From positions 1 through 56,313 of the forward strand of contig VAWY01000005.1 in NCBI GenBank assembly GCA_005888335.1: a stretch of 56,313 nt of DNA. The letters run 5' to 3'. The notes below the pieces were generated by a model. That model did no database searches. It saw nothing but the letters and a program-made list of their open reading frames with translations, and was not told the origin of the DNA. Numbering within the stretch: position 1 is the first letter of the stretch; every line of letters begins with the position of its first letter. The translations under genes and the position numbers were made by a program. Shown here piece by piece: positions 49,160 to 56,313 of this stretch. This DNA is from Actinomycetota bacterium. GTDB lineage: Bacteria > Actinomycetota > Thermoleophilia > Solirubrobacterales > Solirubrobacteraceae.

Positions 49160-50485
49160 ATGCATCCCGATCAGTCGCCAGCCGCGGGCGAGACGATCGG
49201 GCAGCGACTGAAGCGCCTGCGGCTCGAGAGGGGTCTTTCTCAGCGCGAACTCGCTGCTCCGGGCGTCTCGTACGCATATATCTCGCGCATCGAAGCGGGG
49301 ACGCGCCAGCCCTCGGTCAAGGCGCTCCGCAAGCTTGCGACCAAGCTCGGGATCTCCGCCGACTACCTCGAAACCGGATCCGATCTCGATCCCGAAGCAG
49401 CACGCGAGCTGAAGCTCGCCGATCTCGAGCTCGCGATCCGCCTCGGCGCCGCCGCCGATACGGAGGCCCCTCTGCGCGATCTGATCGCCGAGGCCGATGC
49501 GGCGGGAGATCGAGCGTCCGCGTTGCGCGCGCGCGTAGCGCTCGCCGCTCTCGCGCAGGATCGCGGCGAGTACGCGGCCGCGGTGACGCTGTTCGAGACG
49601 GCGCTGGAGGGTCATGCGTTCGACCCGGTGTCGTTCTTCGACGTCTACGCGCAGCTCGCACGCGCGTACCACGGCGCCGGCAAGACGCGAATGGCGGTCG
49701 AGCTGCTCGAGCGCTGCCTCGCAGAGGTCGCTGACGGAGAAGATGCTGCGCTCGAGGCGCGCTACGCGACGCTGCTCAGCTACGCGCTGAGCGACGTCGG
49801 AGAGATCGCGAGAGCCGAGGAAGTCGTCCAGCGCGCACTCGACCGCGTGAAGGACACGGAGGACCCGTATACCCGCGTTCGCCTCTACTGGTCGATGGCG
49901 CGCCTCGCGCACGCCGAAGGCCGCGCGGGCTTCGCGCTCACCAACGTCCGCAAGGCGATCGCCTTGCTGCAGGCGACGGAGGACACCGTGCACCTGGCCC
50001 GCGCACACGTTCTGGCGGCGAGCATCACGCTGTCGCGCAATGACGCCGACGCCGCCCAACGCCACCTCGACCAGGCCGAGCAGTTCCTCGGCTCGTCCGC
50101 GGCGGCAGAAGACACGATCGAGATCAAGATCAGGCGCTCCAGGATCGCGACGCTGCAGGGCCGCGCCGACGACGCCGTGACGCTCGCGCGTGAGGCGCTC
50201 GCCCTCTTCCCCGACGCCAACCCTTACGATCAAGGGCTCGGCTACTCCGTGCTGGCCGACGGGCTTGCGCTACGCGGCGAGATCGATGCGGCCGACGAGG
50301 CGTACTCTCGAGCGGTGGAGCTGCTCGAGACCCAGGGCCGCTGGCGTGACGCGACGAACGCGTGCCGGGCATGGGCGCACATGCTCCGCGAGCAAGGCCG
50401 CGACCAGCAAGCCCTCGACGTCCTCGACCGCGCCGCCGAGCTGGCCGTGCGCGCGTCACCGGACGCCACTCGCGTCGAGCGTTGA
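49160..50485 (+). CDS. XRE-family regulator with C-terminal TPR domain
   Basis: 441-residue regulator. The N-terminal XRE helix-turn-helix spans residues about 12-65 (GQRLKRLRLERGLSQRELAA ... SYAYISRIEAGTRQPSVKAL). Residues about 105-430 are helical TPR-like repeats (YAQLARAYHGAGKTRMAVEL, YSVLADGLALRGEIDAADEA). This is the architecture of RRNPP regulators (Rap, NprR, PlcR, Rgg), which bind short peptides in the TPR groove. It is nearly leaderless from a sigma-70-like promoter. It is divergent from a 32-residue hydrophobic peptide gene and coupled to the AlkA-like gene (TTGA overlap). Confidence 0.88.
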   Translation: MHPDQSPAAGETIGQRLKRLRLERGLSQRELAAPGVSYAYISRIEAGTRQPSVKALRKLATKLGISADYLETGSDLDPEAARELKLADLELAIRLGAAADTEAPLRDLIAEADAAGDRASALRARVALAALAQDRGEYAAAVTLFETALEGHAFDPVSFFDVYAQLARAYHGAGKTRMAVELLERCLAEVADGEDAALEARYATLLSYALSDVGEIARAEEVVQRALDRVKDTEDPYTRVRLYWSMARLAHAEGRAGFALTNVRKAIALLQATEDTVHLARAHVLAASITLSRNDADAAQRHLDQAEQFLGSSAAAEDTIEIKIRRSRIATLQGRADDAVTLAREALALFPDANPYDQGLGYSVLADGLALRGEIDAADEAYSRAVELLETQGRWRDATNACRAWAHMLREQGRDQQALDVLDRAAELAVRASPDATRVER

Positions 50486-51342
50486 CGACCGAGCTCACGG
50501 TCGTACCGCGTGGGCCGTACTCGCTGGCGTTCTCGGCGCGCCTGTCGAGCGATGCGACACGGACGTTCCGCGACGGCGTCATGACGGCGCTGCTCGCCGT
50601 CGAGGGACGGCACGAGCTCGCACGCGCCTGGCAGTCGCCCGACGGCACGGTCACGATCCGGGCCGAGTCGCCTGCCGGAGCCGCACGCCTGCGCTGGATC
50701 CTTGCGCTCGACCACGACCACTCCGGGTTCCTCCGCCACGTCCGCGACGACCCTCTGCTCGGTCGGGCGTCCCGGCAGCTCCGCGGCTTGCGCCCGGTAC
50801 GGCTGCCGACGGTCGCACACGCGCTGCTCCGCGCCTACTGCGGCCAGTTGATCGAGGCGAAACGCGCCCGGCAGCTCGAGCGGACGATCGTGCGGACGAT
50901 CTGCGAGGCCGGCGACGAGCGCCTGTACGTGTCGCCGACCACGCGGGATCTCGCGGCGCTCGCTCCCTCCCGGCTGCGTGCGCTCGGCTTGCACGCCAAG
51001 CGCGCCGCGTCACTCGTGCGGCTCTGCCGGACGATCGAGCTCGAGCGTCTGCACGACCACACGACCGACGTCGTCGCGCAACGCCTCGACCGCGAGCGCG
51101 GTCTCGGACCCTGGTCGGTCGGCGTCGTCTGCCTCGAAGGGCTGGGACGCTACGACTACGGGCTCGTCGGCGACCTCGGGCTCGTGAAGCTGTTGTGCGC
51201 GCTGCGCGGCCGGCCGGTGGACGGCTGGGAGACGGCGGAGCTGCTCGAGCCGTACGGCGAGTGGGCCGGTCTCGCGAGCATGTACTTGCTGGCAGGCTTT
51301 TCACGCGGGCTGCTGCCGGTCGGCGCCGTACGCGCCGCATAG
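50482..51342 (+). CDS. AlkA-type DNA-3-methyladenine glycosylase
   Basis: 286-residue HhH-GPD base-excision glycosylase that removes alkylated purines. The helix-hairpin-helix is LRALGLHAKRAASLVRLCRT. The Gly-Pro-Asp loop is GLGPWSVGVVCLEGLGRYDY followed by VGDLGLVKL, with the catalytic Asp in VGD. The N-terminal part (VPRGPYSLAFSARLSSDATR) resembles the AlkA N-domain. TTG 50482 overlaps the regulator stop; a later start is possible. No metal-binding Cys cluster, unlike EndoIII. Confidence 0.82.
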   Translation: MTTELTVVPRGPYSLAFSARLSSDATRTFRDGVMTALLAVEGRHELARAWQSPDGTVTIRAESPAGAARLRWILALDHDHSGFLRHVRDDPLLGRASRQLRGLRPVRLPTVAHALLRAYCGQLIEAKRARQLERTIVRTICEAGDERLYVSPTTRDLAALAPSRLRALGLHAKRAASLVRLCRTIELERLHDHTTDVVAQRLDRERGLGPWSVGVVCLEGLGRYDYGLVGDLGLVKLLCALRGRPVDGWETAELLEPYGEWAGLASMYLLAGFSRGLLPVGAVRAA

Positions 51343-51355
51343 GCAGACTCCGCGC

Positions 51356-52162
51356 ATGGCGGAACGGCGGATCGCGATCATCGGCGGCGGGCGCATCGGC
51401 GAAGCGCTGCTCGCCGGGCTGCTGAGCTCCGGCTGGACGGAGATCGTCATCACGAGCAGGCGCGAAGAGCGCGTCGCAGAGTTGCGGGAGCTGCACGGTG
51501 TCGAGGCGACGACGTCGAACCCGGACGCGGTGCGAGGAGCGGCCCTCGTCGTCATCGCGGTGAAGCCGCAGGACATCGACGCGCTCCTCACGGAGATCGG
51601 GTCCCTCCTCTCGCCCGAGCAGACCGTCCTCTCGATCGCCGCCGCGATCCCCACCGCGCACATCGAGGCGCGCATCGCCGACGGTGTACCGGTCGTGCGT
51701 GCGATGCCGAACGCTCCGTCGACCGTGCACGAGGGAATGGCGGGAATCTCGGCCGGCGCGCACGCCGGTGACGGGCAACTCGCGCTCGCCGAGGACGTGC
51801 TGTCCCACCTCGGCCGCGTCGTCCGCGTTTCCGAGCAGGCGATGGACGCTGTCACCGCGGTCTCCGGCTCGGGGCCTGCGTACTTCGCGCTGCTCGCGGA
51901 GGCGATGATCGAAGCGGGGATCCTGCTCGGTCTTTCGAGGGAGATCTCGACGACGCTCGTCGTACAGACGATGCTCGGCACGGCCACCCTGCTGCGGGAC
52001 GAACGCATGCATCCGGTCGAGCTGCGCGAGTCCGTGACGTCGCCGGGAGGCACGACGATCGCTGCGATCCGCGAGCTCGAGCAGGCGGGAGTACGGGCCG
52101 CGTTCCTGAACGCGATCCAGGCGGCGATGCAGCGCTCCAAGGAGCTCGCCGAAGGTGGCTAG
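51356..52162 (+). CDS. proC: Pyrroline-5-carboxylate reductase
   Basis: 268-residue NADPH-dependent enzyme for the last step of proline synthesis. Rossmann motif IAIIGGGRIGEALLAGLL; VVIAVKPQDI; RAMPNAPSTVHEGMAG; and the ProC signature VTAVSGSGPAYFALLAEAMI with LRESVTSPGGTTIAAI. Length is standard. The end overlaps pgl by 8 nt. No other proline genes are nearby. Confidence 0.95.
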   Translation: MAERRIAIIGGGRIGEALLAGLLSSGWTEIVITSRREERVAELRELHGVEATTSNPDAVRGAALVVIAVKPQDIDALLTEIGSLLSPEQTVLSIAAAIPTAHIEARIADGVPVVRAMPNAPSTVHEGMAGISAGAHAGDGQLALAEDVLSHLGRVVRVSEQAMDAVTAVSGSGPAYFALLAEAMIEAGILLGLSREISTTLVVQTMLGTATLLRDERMHPVELRESVTSPGGTTIAAIRELEQAGVRAAFLNAIQAAMQRSKELAEGG

Positions 52163-52820
52163 CGAGCTCGAGCTCGTCGTCGCCGACGATCCGGTGCGGG
52201 AGGTCGGTGAGCGGCTCGCCGCTGCCGCCCGGGCCGGCGGTCACCTTGTCCTCACCGGCGGCAGGACGCCGCGCGGCGCATACGAAATCGCCGCCGCGCT
52301 CGAGCCGGACTGGACGCGCGTCGAGGTGTGGTGGGGGGACGAGCGCTGCGTGCCGGCGGACGACGAACGTTCGAATTACCGGCTCGCGAAGGAGTCGCTG
52401 CTCGATCGCGTCTCGCTCGGTACGGTGCACCGCATCCACGGCGAGCTGGGCCGCGAACAGGGTGCGGAGCTCTTCGAGCAAGAGCTCAGCTCGCTCGATC
52501 GCTTCGACCTCGTACTGCTCGGCCTCGGTTCCGACGGCCACGTCGCATCGCTCTTTCCAAACGAGCCGACCCTCGACGTCACCGACCGGCGCGCGGTCGG
52601 CGCCGAAGCAAAGCTCGAGCCGTTCGTCGACCGGATCACGCTGACGCTGCCGCCGCTCTGCGCCGCGCGCCAGGTGGTGTTCCTCGTCACGGGCGAGGAC
52701 AAGGCGGAGGCGGCCAAGCGCGCCTTCGCCGCTGCGCCGTCACCCGCAACGCCCGGCAGCCTCGTCCGCGGCGAAGCGACGACGGCCGTGCTCGACGCCG
52801 CAGCCGCAGCGCAGCTCTAA
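52155..52820 (+). CDS. pgl: 6-phosphogluconolactonase
   Basis: 221-residue DevB-type lactonase of the oxidative pentose-phosphate pathway. Conserved motifs are VLTGGRTPRGAYEIAA, VEVWWGDERCVPADDERSNY, DLVLLGLGSDGHVASLFPN and a C-terminal VFLVTGEDKAEAAKRAF. Coupled to proC by an 8-nt overlap. Its usual neighbours (zwf, gnd, opcA) are absent. The pathway's NADPH could supply ProC, an attractive but unproven reason for pairing. Confidence 0.93.
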   Translation: MASELELVVADDPVREVGERLAAAARAGGHLVLTGGRTPRGAYEIAAALEPDWTRVEVWWGDERCVPADDERSNYRLAKESLLDRVSLGTVHRIHGELGREQGAELFEQELSSLDRFDLVLLGLGSDGHVASLFPNEPTLDVTDRRAVGAEAKLEPFVDRITLTLPPLCAARQVVFLVTGEDKAEAAKRAFAAAPSPATPGSLVRGEATTAVLDAAAAAQL

Positions 52821-52824
52821 CCGT

Positions 52825-52847
52825 CCAAGTGACAACTTGTTACTTGG
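52825..52847. terminator. Dyad between convergent pgl and hypothetical gene
   Basis: An 11-bp near-perfect dyad (CCAAGTGACAA / TTGTTACTTGG, one G-T pair) around a central C, starting 5 nt past the pgl stop and overlapping the stop of the minus-strand gene at 52840. Likely a bidirectional terminator. Confidence 0.5.
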
Positions 52848-53475
52848 GCAGAAGCGGCGACGGCGGCAGGTCGGCCGCCACGTCGCGCGCCGCGGCGAGC
52901 ACCTGCAGGACGAGCACCGTGTCGGCGACCGGTGTGTCCTCGAGGAAGTCGGTGCGCTGCTCGAACGACTCGAGGATGTCCTCGACCGCGAGCAGGTAGC
53001 CGGCCCGGTCGGCGGCGGCGATCGTGACGACCGCGTCGGCGACCGCCTGCGGGAAGTCGTCGCGGGCACGCAAGGTCGAGCCGAGCGCCCGCGCGTCGAC
53101 GTCCTCGCCCAGCACGAGCAGCGCGAGCGATCCCGCGTAGCGCCCGATCGGCGACTCGGCGTCGGCGGCGCCCGCGTCGAGCGCCCAGCGCGCTGCCTCC
53201 GACGCGTCGTCGCCCGCCAGCAGCAGCGCCTTCATCGCCGCGATCGGGCGGCCCCACGAGTCCGGCGGCGCGCCGGCCGCCCAGCTCTCCCGGTAGCGCT
53301 CCGCGGCGCGGCGAAGCCACTCGGCGGCCTCGTCGTGGCGGCCGTCCATCAGCAGCGAGAGGCCGGCGGCCCAGGCGGCGTTCCCGAGCTGCGTCAGCTG
53401 GCGCTGGTCGAGGTCGCGCGTCTCGCCGCTCCGGTAGCGCTCGCTCGCCGCCTCGGCCCGCTCCGCCCAGGTCAT
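52840..53475 (-). CDS. Hypothetical helical-repeat protein (211 aa)
   Basis: Soluble, Ala/Arg-rich all-helical protein with TPR-like pattern: QLGNAAWAAGLSLLMDGRHD, EAAEWLRRAAERYRESWAAG, GRPIAAMKALLLAGDDASEA, SLALLVLGEDVDARALGSTL. No catalytic motif, membrane helix or signal peptide. ATG 53475 lies 24 nt from the operator-promoter of the divergent thiolase. Function unknown. Confidence 0.6.
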   Translation of the reverse strand: MTWAERAEAASERYRSGETRDLDQRQLTQLGNAAWAAGLSLLMDGRHDEAAEWLRRAAERYRESWAAGAPPDSWGRPIAAMKALLLAGDDASEAARWALDAGAADAESPIGRYAGSLALLVLGEDVDARALGSTLRARDDFPQAVADAVVTIAAADRAGYLLAVEDILESFEQRTDFLEDTPVADTVLVLQVLAAARDVAADLPPSPLLPK

Positions 53476-53499
53476 CGGCCGGAGTCTACGGCCGCCTGA

Positions 53500-53527
53500 T
53501 TGACCGGTCAGTCAAAGACGCTATCGT
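53500..53527 (+). promoter_or_regulatory. Promoter overlapped by a TetR-like operator before the beta-oxidation operon
   Basis: TTGACCGGTCAGTCAA (53500-53515) is an imperfect 16-bp dyad containing the perfect palindrome TGACCGGTCA. Its first six bases serve as a -35 (TTGACC); 16 nt later is a -10-like TATCGT (53522-53527), about 8 nt before the ATG. The form resembles operators of TetR-type fatty-acid regulators. Confidence 0.5.
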
Positions 53528-53535
53528 GCCCGGTG

Positions 53536-54714
53536 ATGCGCGAGGCACGCGAGGTCTTCTTCGTCGACGGGGTCCGCACGCCGTTCGGGAAGGCGGGGCC
53601 GAAGGGCCAGTACTGGCGGACGCGGGCCGATGACATGGGTGTGAAGGTCGTCCGCGAGCTGCTCCGCCGGAACCCGGCGATCCCCGCGGAGCGGATCGGC
53701 GACGTCGTGCTCGCGGCGACGGCGCAGGTGGGCGACCAGGGCCTGACGCTCGGGCGCGACGTCGCGCTGCTCGCGGGCATTCCCGACTCGGTCCCGGGCT
53801 TCGCCGTCGACCGGATGTGCGCCGGCGCGCTCACCGCGGTCACGGCGGCGGCGGGCGAGATCGCGCTCGGCGCGGTCGATGTCGCGCTCGCCGGCGGGAT
53901 CGAGCACATGGGCCATCACCCGATGGGCGCCGACGTCGACTTCAACCCGCGCTTCGTCTCGGAGCGGCTGATCGACGAGTCCGCCGCATCGATGGGCCAG
54001 ACCGCCGAGAACCTGCACGACCGCTTTCCGGCGATCACGAAGGAGCGCGCCGATGCGTTCGCGGTTCAGTCGCAGCAGCGCGCCGCCGCCGCCTGGGAGA
54101 ACGGCGTCATGCAGGAGACGGTTGTCCCGATGGCGGTCTTCACCGACGACGGCTGGAAGGTCGCCGAGCGCGACGAGTTCCTGCGCGCCGACACGTCGCT
54201 CGAAGGGCTCGCCTCCCTGAAGCCCGCGTTCCGGGCCGGCGGCCGCGTCACGGCGGGCAACTCGGCCGGGCTCACGGACGGCGCGACCGCCGCATTCCTC
54301 GCAGCGGAGGACACGATCGCGGAGCTCGGCGTGACGCCGAAGCTGCGGCTCGTCGGCTACGCGTACGCCGGGGTCGAGCCTCATCTGATGGGCTACGGCC
54401 CGGTGCCCGCGACCAGGCGCGTGCTGGACCAGGCCGGCATCACGATCGACGACGTCGACCTGTTCGAGCTCAACGAGCCTTTCGCGGTGCAGGTCCTGAC
54501 CTGGTGCGACGAGCTCGGGATCGCCGCCGACGACCCGCGCTTGAACCCGTACGGCGGCGCGATCGCCTGCGGGCATCCGCTCGCGGCGACGGGCGTGCGC
54601 CTGATCGCGCAGCTTGCATACGGGCTGCGCGAGCGCGGCGGCCGCTACGGGCTCACCGCGCTCTGCATCGGCATGGGCATGGGCTGCGCGATCCTCTGGG
54701 AGAACGTTTCGTGA
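53536..54714 (+). CDS. Acetyl-CoA acyltransferase (thiolase)
   Basis: 392-residue degradative thiolase of beta-oxidation. Nucleophile Cys95 (DRMCAGALTAVTAA), the NEPFA motif in VDLFELNEPFAVQVL, His in CGHPLAATGVRL and the second Cys in LCIGMGMGCA. It cleaves 3-ketoacyl-CoA with CoA. ATG 53536 (with GTG 53533 just before) sits immediately after the promoter, so it is probably leaderless. The stop overlaps the FadB start (GTGA). Confidence 0.93.
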   Translation: MREAREVFFVDGVRTPFGKAGPKGQYWRTRADDMGVKVVRELLRRNPAIPAERIGDVVLAATAQVGDQGLTLGRDVALLAGIPDSVPGFAVDRMCAGALTAVTAAAGEIALGAVDVALAGGIEHMGHHPMGADVDFNPRFVSERLIDESAASMGQTAENLHDRFPAITKERADAFAVQSQQRAAAAWENGVMQETVVPMAVFTDDGWKVAERDEFLRADTSLEGLASLKPAFRAGGRVTAGNSAGLTDGATAAFLAAEDTIAELGVTPKLRLVGYAYAGVEPHLMGYGPVPATRRVLDQAGITIDDVDLFELNEPFAVQVLTWCDELGIAADDPRLNPYGGAIACGHPLAATGVRLIAQLAYGLRERGGRYGLTALCIGMGMGCAILWENVS

Positions 54715-56313
54715 GCGACACGGTCTTCAAGCTCAACCGCGTGGGCCGGGTCGCACTCATCACGATCGACAACGGCGAGGACCATCGCAAGCCGACGACG
54801 CTCGGCCGCTCCGCGTTCGAGTCGGCGGTCCAGGTGCTCGACGAGCTCGAGCACGGCGACTGGACGGCCGCGGTCTTCACCGGCAAGCCGTTCGTCTTCT
54901 GCGTCGGAGCCGACATCGACGAGTTCGCCAAGGCCCGTTCCGCGGCCGACGCGCGCGAGGGCATCCGCGCAGGTCATGGGCTCTTCGCCCGCATCCGCGC
55001 GCTGCCGTTCCCGACCGTCGCCGCGATCAACGGCGCCGCCCTGGGGGGCGGACTCGAGCTGGCGCTGCACTGCTCCGCCCGGACGCTCGCGACAAACGTG
55101 CGCCACATCGGCTTTCCGGAGGTGGCGCTGTCGATCATCCCGGCCTGGGGCGGCACGCAGCTCCTGCCGCAACTGGTCGGCCCGGAGACTGCGGCGAAGG
55201 TGATCGTCCTCAACCCGCTGCGCCAGAACAAGCTCCTGACCGCGCCCGAAGCCTTCGAGCTCGGTCTAGCCGACAGGCTGCTCGAGCCGGTCGAGTTCGT
55301 CGACGAGTCGCTTCAGTTCGCCCGCGACCTCGCCGGGATCGAACGGCCCGAACCGGACTGGTCCGAGCTCGAAACCGTCCTCCGCAAGACGCGCGCGCGT
55401 GTCGACGACGCCGTTCACGGCGCCACCCGCGCGCCCTACGTCGCGCTCGACCTGATCGCCGGGGCGAAGGACTGGCCGATCGACGAAGGCTACGCAGCCG
55501 AGGAGAGTGCGATGGCGGAGCTCCTCGTCAGCCCGCAGGCACAGGCGTCCGCCTATGCGTTCACCGTCGTCGAGCGCCGCTCGAAGCGGCCGCCCGAGCT
55601 GCCGGAGGCGAAGCCGCGCACGGTCCAGAAGGTCGGCATCGTCGGCGCCGGCCTGATGGCGACACAACTCGCGACCCTGTTCCTGCGCCGGCTCGAGGTT
55701 CCGGTCGTCCTCCGGGACCTCGACGAGGCTCGCGTCGACGAGGCGCTCGCGACGATTCGCGAGGAGGTCGCTGCGAAGAAGCCGTTCCTCGCGACGATCG
55801 TCGACGGCGGCACCGGCTGGGACCAGTTCGCCGGCTGCGACCTCGTGCTCGAGGCGGTCTTCGAGGAGCTCGAGGTGAAGCGCGGGGTCTTCGCTGCGGC
55901 GCGCGAGGTCGCACCCGGCGCGATCCTCGCGACGAACACGTCCTCGCTCTCCGTCGAGGAGATGGGAGCCAACGTCGGACTGCATTTCTTCAACCCCGTC
56001 GCGGTGATGCCGCTGGTGGAGATCGTTCACACGCCGCAGACCACGGACGAGGAGCTGGCGACCGCGTGGGACATCGTCAAGAAGCTGAAGAAGCGTGGCG
56101 TCCTCGTCGCCGATGCGCCCGGCTTCGTCGTCAACCGCGTCTTGACCCGACTGACCCGCGTACTGCTCGACGCGCTCGAAAACGGCAACACGGTCGAGGA
56201 GACGGACGAGGCGATGCTCTCGCTCGGACTGCCGATGGCGCCGTCCGTCGTCCTGCAGATGGTCGGTCCGCGCGTCGCGAACCACGTGCTCGAGACCATG
56301 CACGACGCGTATC
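54711..56313 (+). CDS. FadB-like enoyl-CoA hydratase/3-hydroxyacyl-CoA dehydrogenase, truncated by window edge
   Basis: Bifunctional beta-oxidation subunit, 534 codons visible. Residues about 1-200 are crotonase-fold (FVFCVGADIDEFAKA, GAALGGGLELALHCSARTLA). Residues from about 300 are the dehydrogenase: NAD motif VGIVGAGLMATQLATLF, LVLEAVFEEL, ATNTSSLSVEEM and catalytic His in GLHFFNPVAVMPLVEIVHTP. Between NTSS and HFFNP it is about seven residues shorter than E. coli FadB (the LE.PE.. segment is missing near 55965-55976), in frame. GTG 54711 is coupled to the thiolase. The gene continues beyond 56313. Confidence 0.92.
   Translation, partial: MSDTVFKLNRVGRVALITIDNGEDHRKPTTLGRSAFESAVQVLDELEHGDWTAAVFTGKPFVFCVGADIDEFAKARSAADAREGIRAGHGLFARIRALPFPTVAAINGAALGGGLELALHCSARTLATNVRHIGFPEVALSIIPAWGGTQLLPQLVGPETAAKVIVLNPLRQNKLLTAPEAFELGLADRLLEPVEFVDESLQFARDLAGIERPEPDWSELETVLRKTRARVDDAVHGATRAPYVALDLIAGAKDWPIDEGYAAEESAMAELLVSPQAQASAYAFTVVERRSKRPPELPEAKPRTVQKVGIVGAGLMATQLATLFLRRLEVPVVLRDLDEARVDEALATIREEVAAKKPFLATIVDGGTGWDQFAGCDLVLEAVFEELEVKRGVFAAAREVAPGAILATNTSSLSVEEMGANVGLHFFNPVAVMPLVEIVHTPQTTDEELATAWDIVKKLKKRGVLVADAPGFVVNRVLTRLTRVLLDALENGNTVEETDEAMLSLGLPMAPSVVLQMVGPRVANHVLETMHDAY

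Noticed and set aside
1..56313. Mobile element, prophage or CRISPR array
   Set aside because: No transposase, integrase, terminal repeats or regularly spaced repeats were seen; the palindromes at 32835-32945 differ in sequence and are not spaced repeats.

Overview
The window is very GC-rich (roughly 70 percent by eye), densely packed and rich in GTG/TTG starts and 1-4 nt stop/start overlaps. It has Tad/Flp pilus genes without a secretin, an ANTAR regulator, a DUF1707 protein, ferredoxin-dependent 2-oxoacid oxidoreductase subunits and many -10-like hexamers directly in front of start codons. This fits a high-GC actinobacterium, perhaps class Thermoleophilia (Gaiellales/Solirubrobacterales-like). 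That placement is inference. No rRNA, tRNA, CRISPR array or insertion sequence was seen.

Layout. 1-2983: sugar-acid catabolism (SMP-30 lactonase, broken enolase-superfamily dehydratase, Gfo/Idh oxidoreductase). 3164-10507: mixed signalling and small genes (broken PAS/GGDEF, ANTAR, cysteine-dioxygenase-like cupin, ECHDC3-like hydratase, DUF1707, CHRD protein, membrane protein, DUF192). 10880-19919: a Tad locus with two near-identical Flp pilins, a third pilin-like gene, TadE, CpaB, CpaE/TadZ, CpaF/TadA, a TadB fused to a secreted von Willebrand A domain, TadC and a 597-residue coiled-coil repeat protein. 20324-22354: divergent LPG-synthase-like membrane protein and Rieske oxygenase. 22418-25377: amino-acid-type ABC transporter. 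25431-32846: carbohydrate-type ABC transporter whose MalF-type permease carries a beta-sandwich insert, followed by an FAD protein, a membrane-anchored beta-helix and a YtkA/FixH-like protein.

32835-41626: an array of perfect palindromes, a MarR regulator with an operator at its start codon, two MFS exporters, a haloalkane-dehalogenase-like hydrolase, a histidine kinase with several response regulators and a cysteine-free HesB-like protein. 41623-49027 is mostly minus strand: korB, a small Cys-containing secreted peptide, korA, a VOC protein, an anchored HNH-like protein, an O-antigen-ligase-like protein and a 32-residue hydrophobic peptide. 49160-56313: an XRE-TPR regulator, AlkA-like glycosylase, proC, pgl, and a thiolase/FadB beta-oxidation operon that runs off the end.

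Two points deserve most attention. First, two small membrane or secreted peptides with excellent ribosome-binding sites (48929-49027 and 42703-42846) are each divergent from a regulator (XRE-TPR and membrane LuxR) across inverted repeats; the first resembles RRNPP/Rgg peptide-regulator pairs. Second, at least six conserved genes have lost a short internal segment with a frameshift. Many small assembly deletions would explain this most simply, so those genes are listed as broken but may be intact in the organism.
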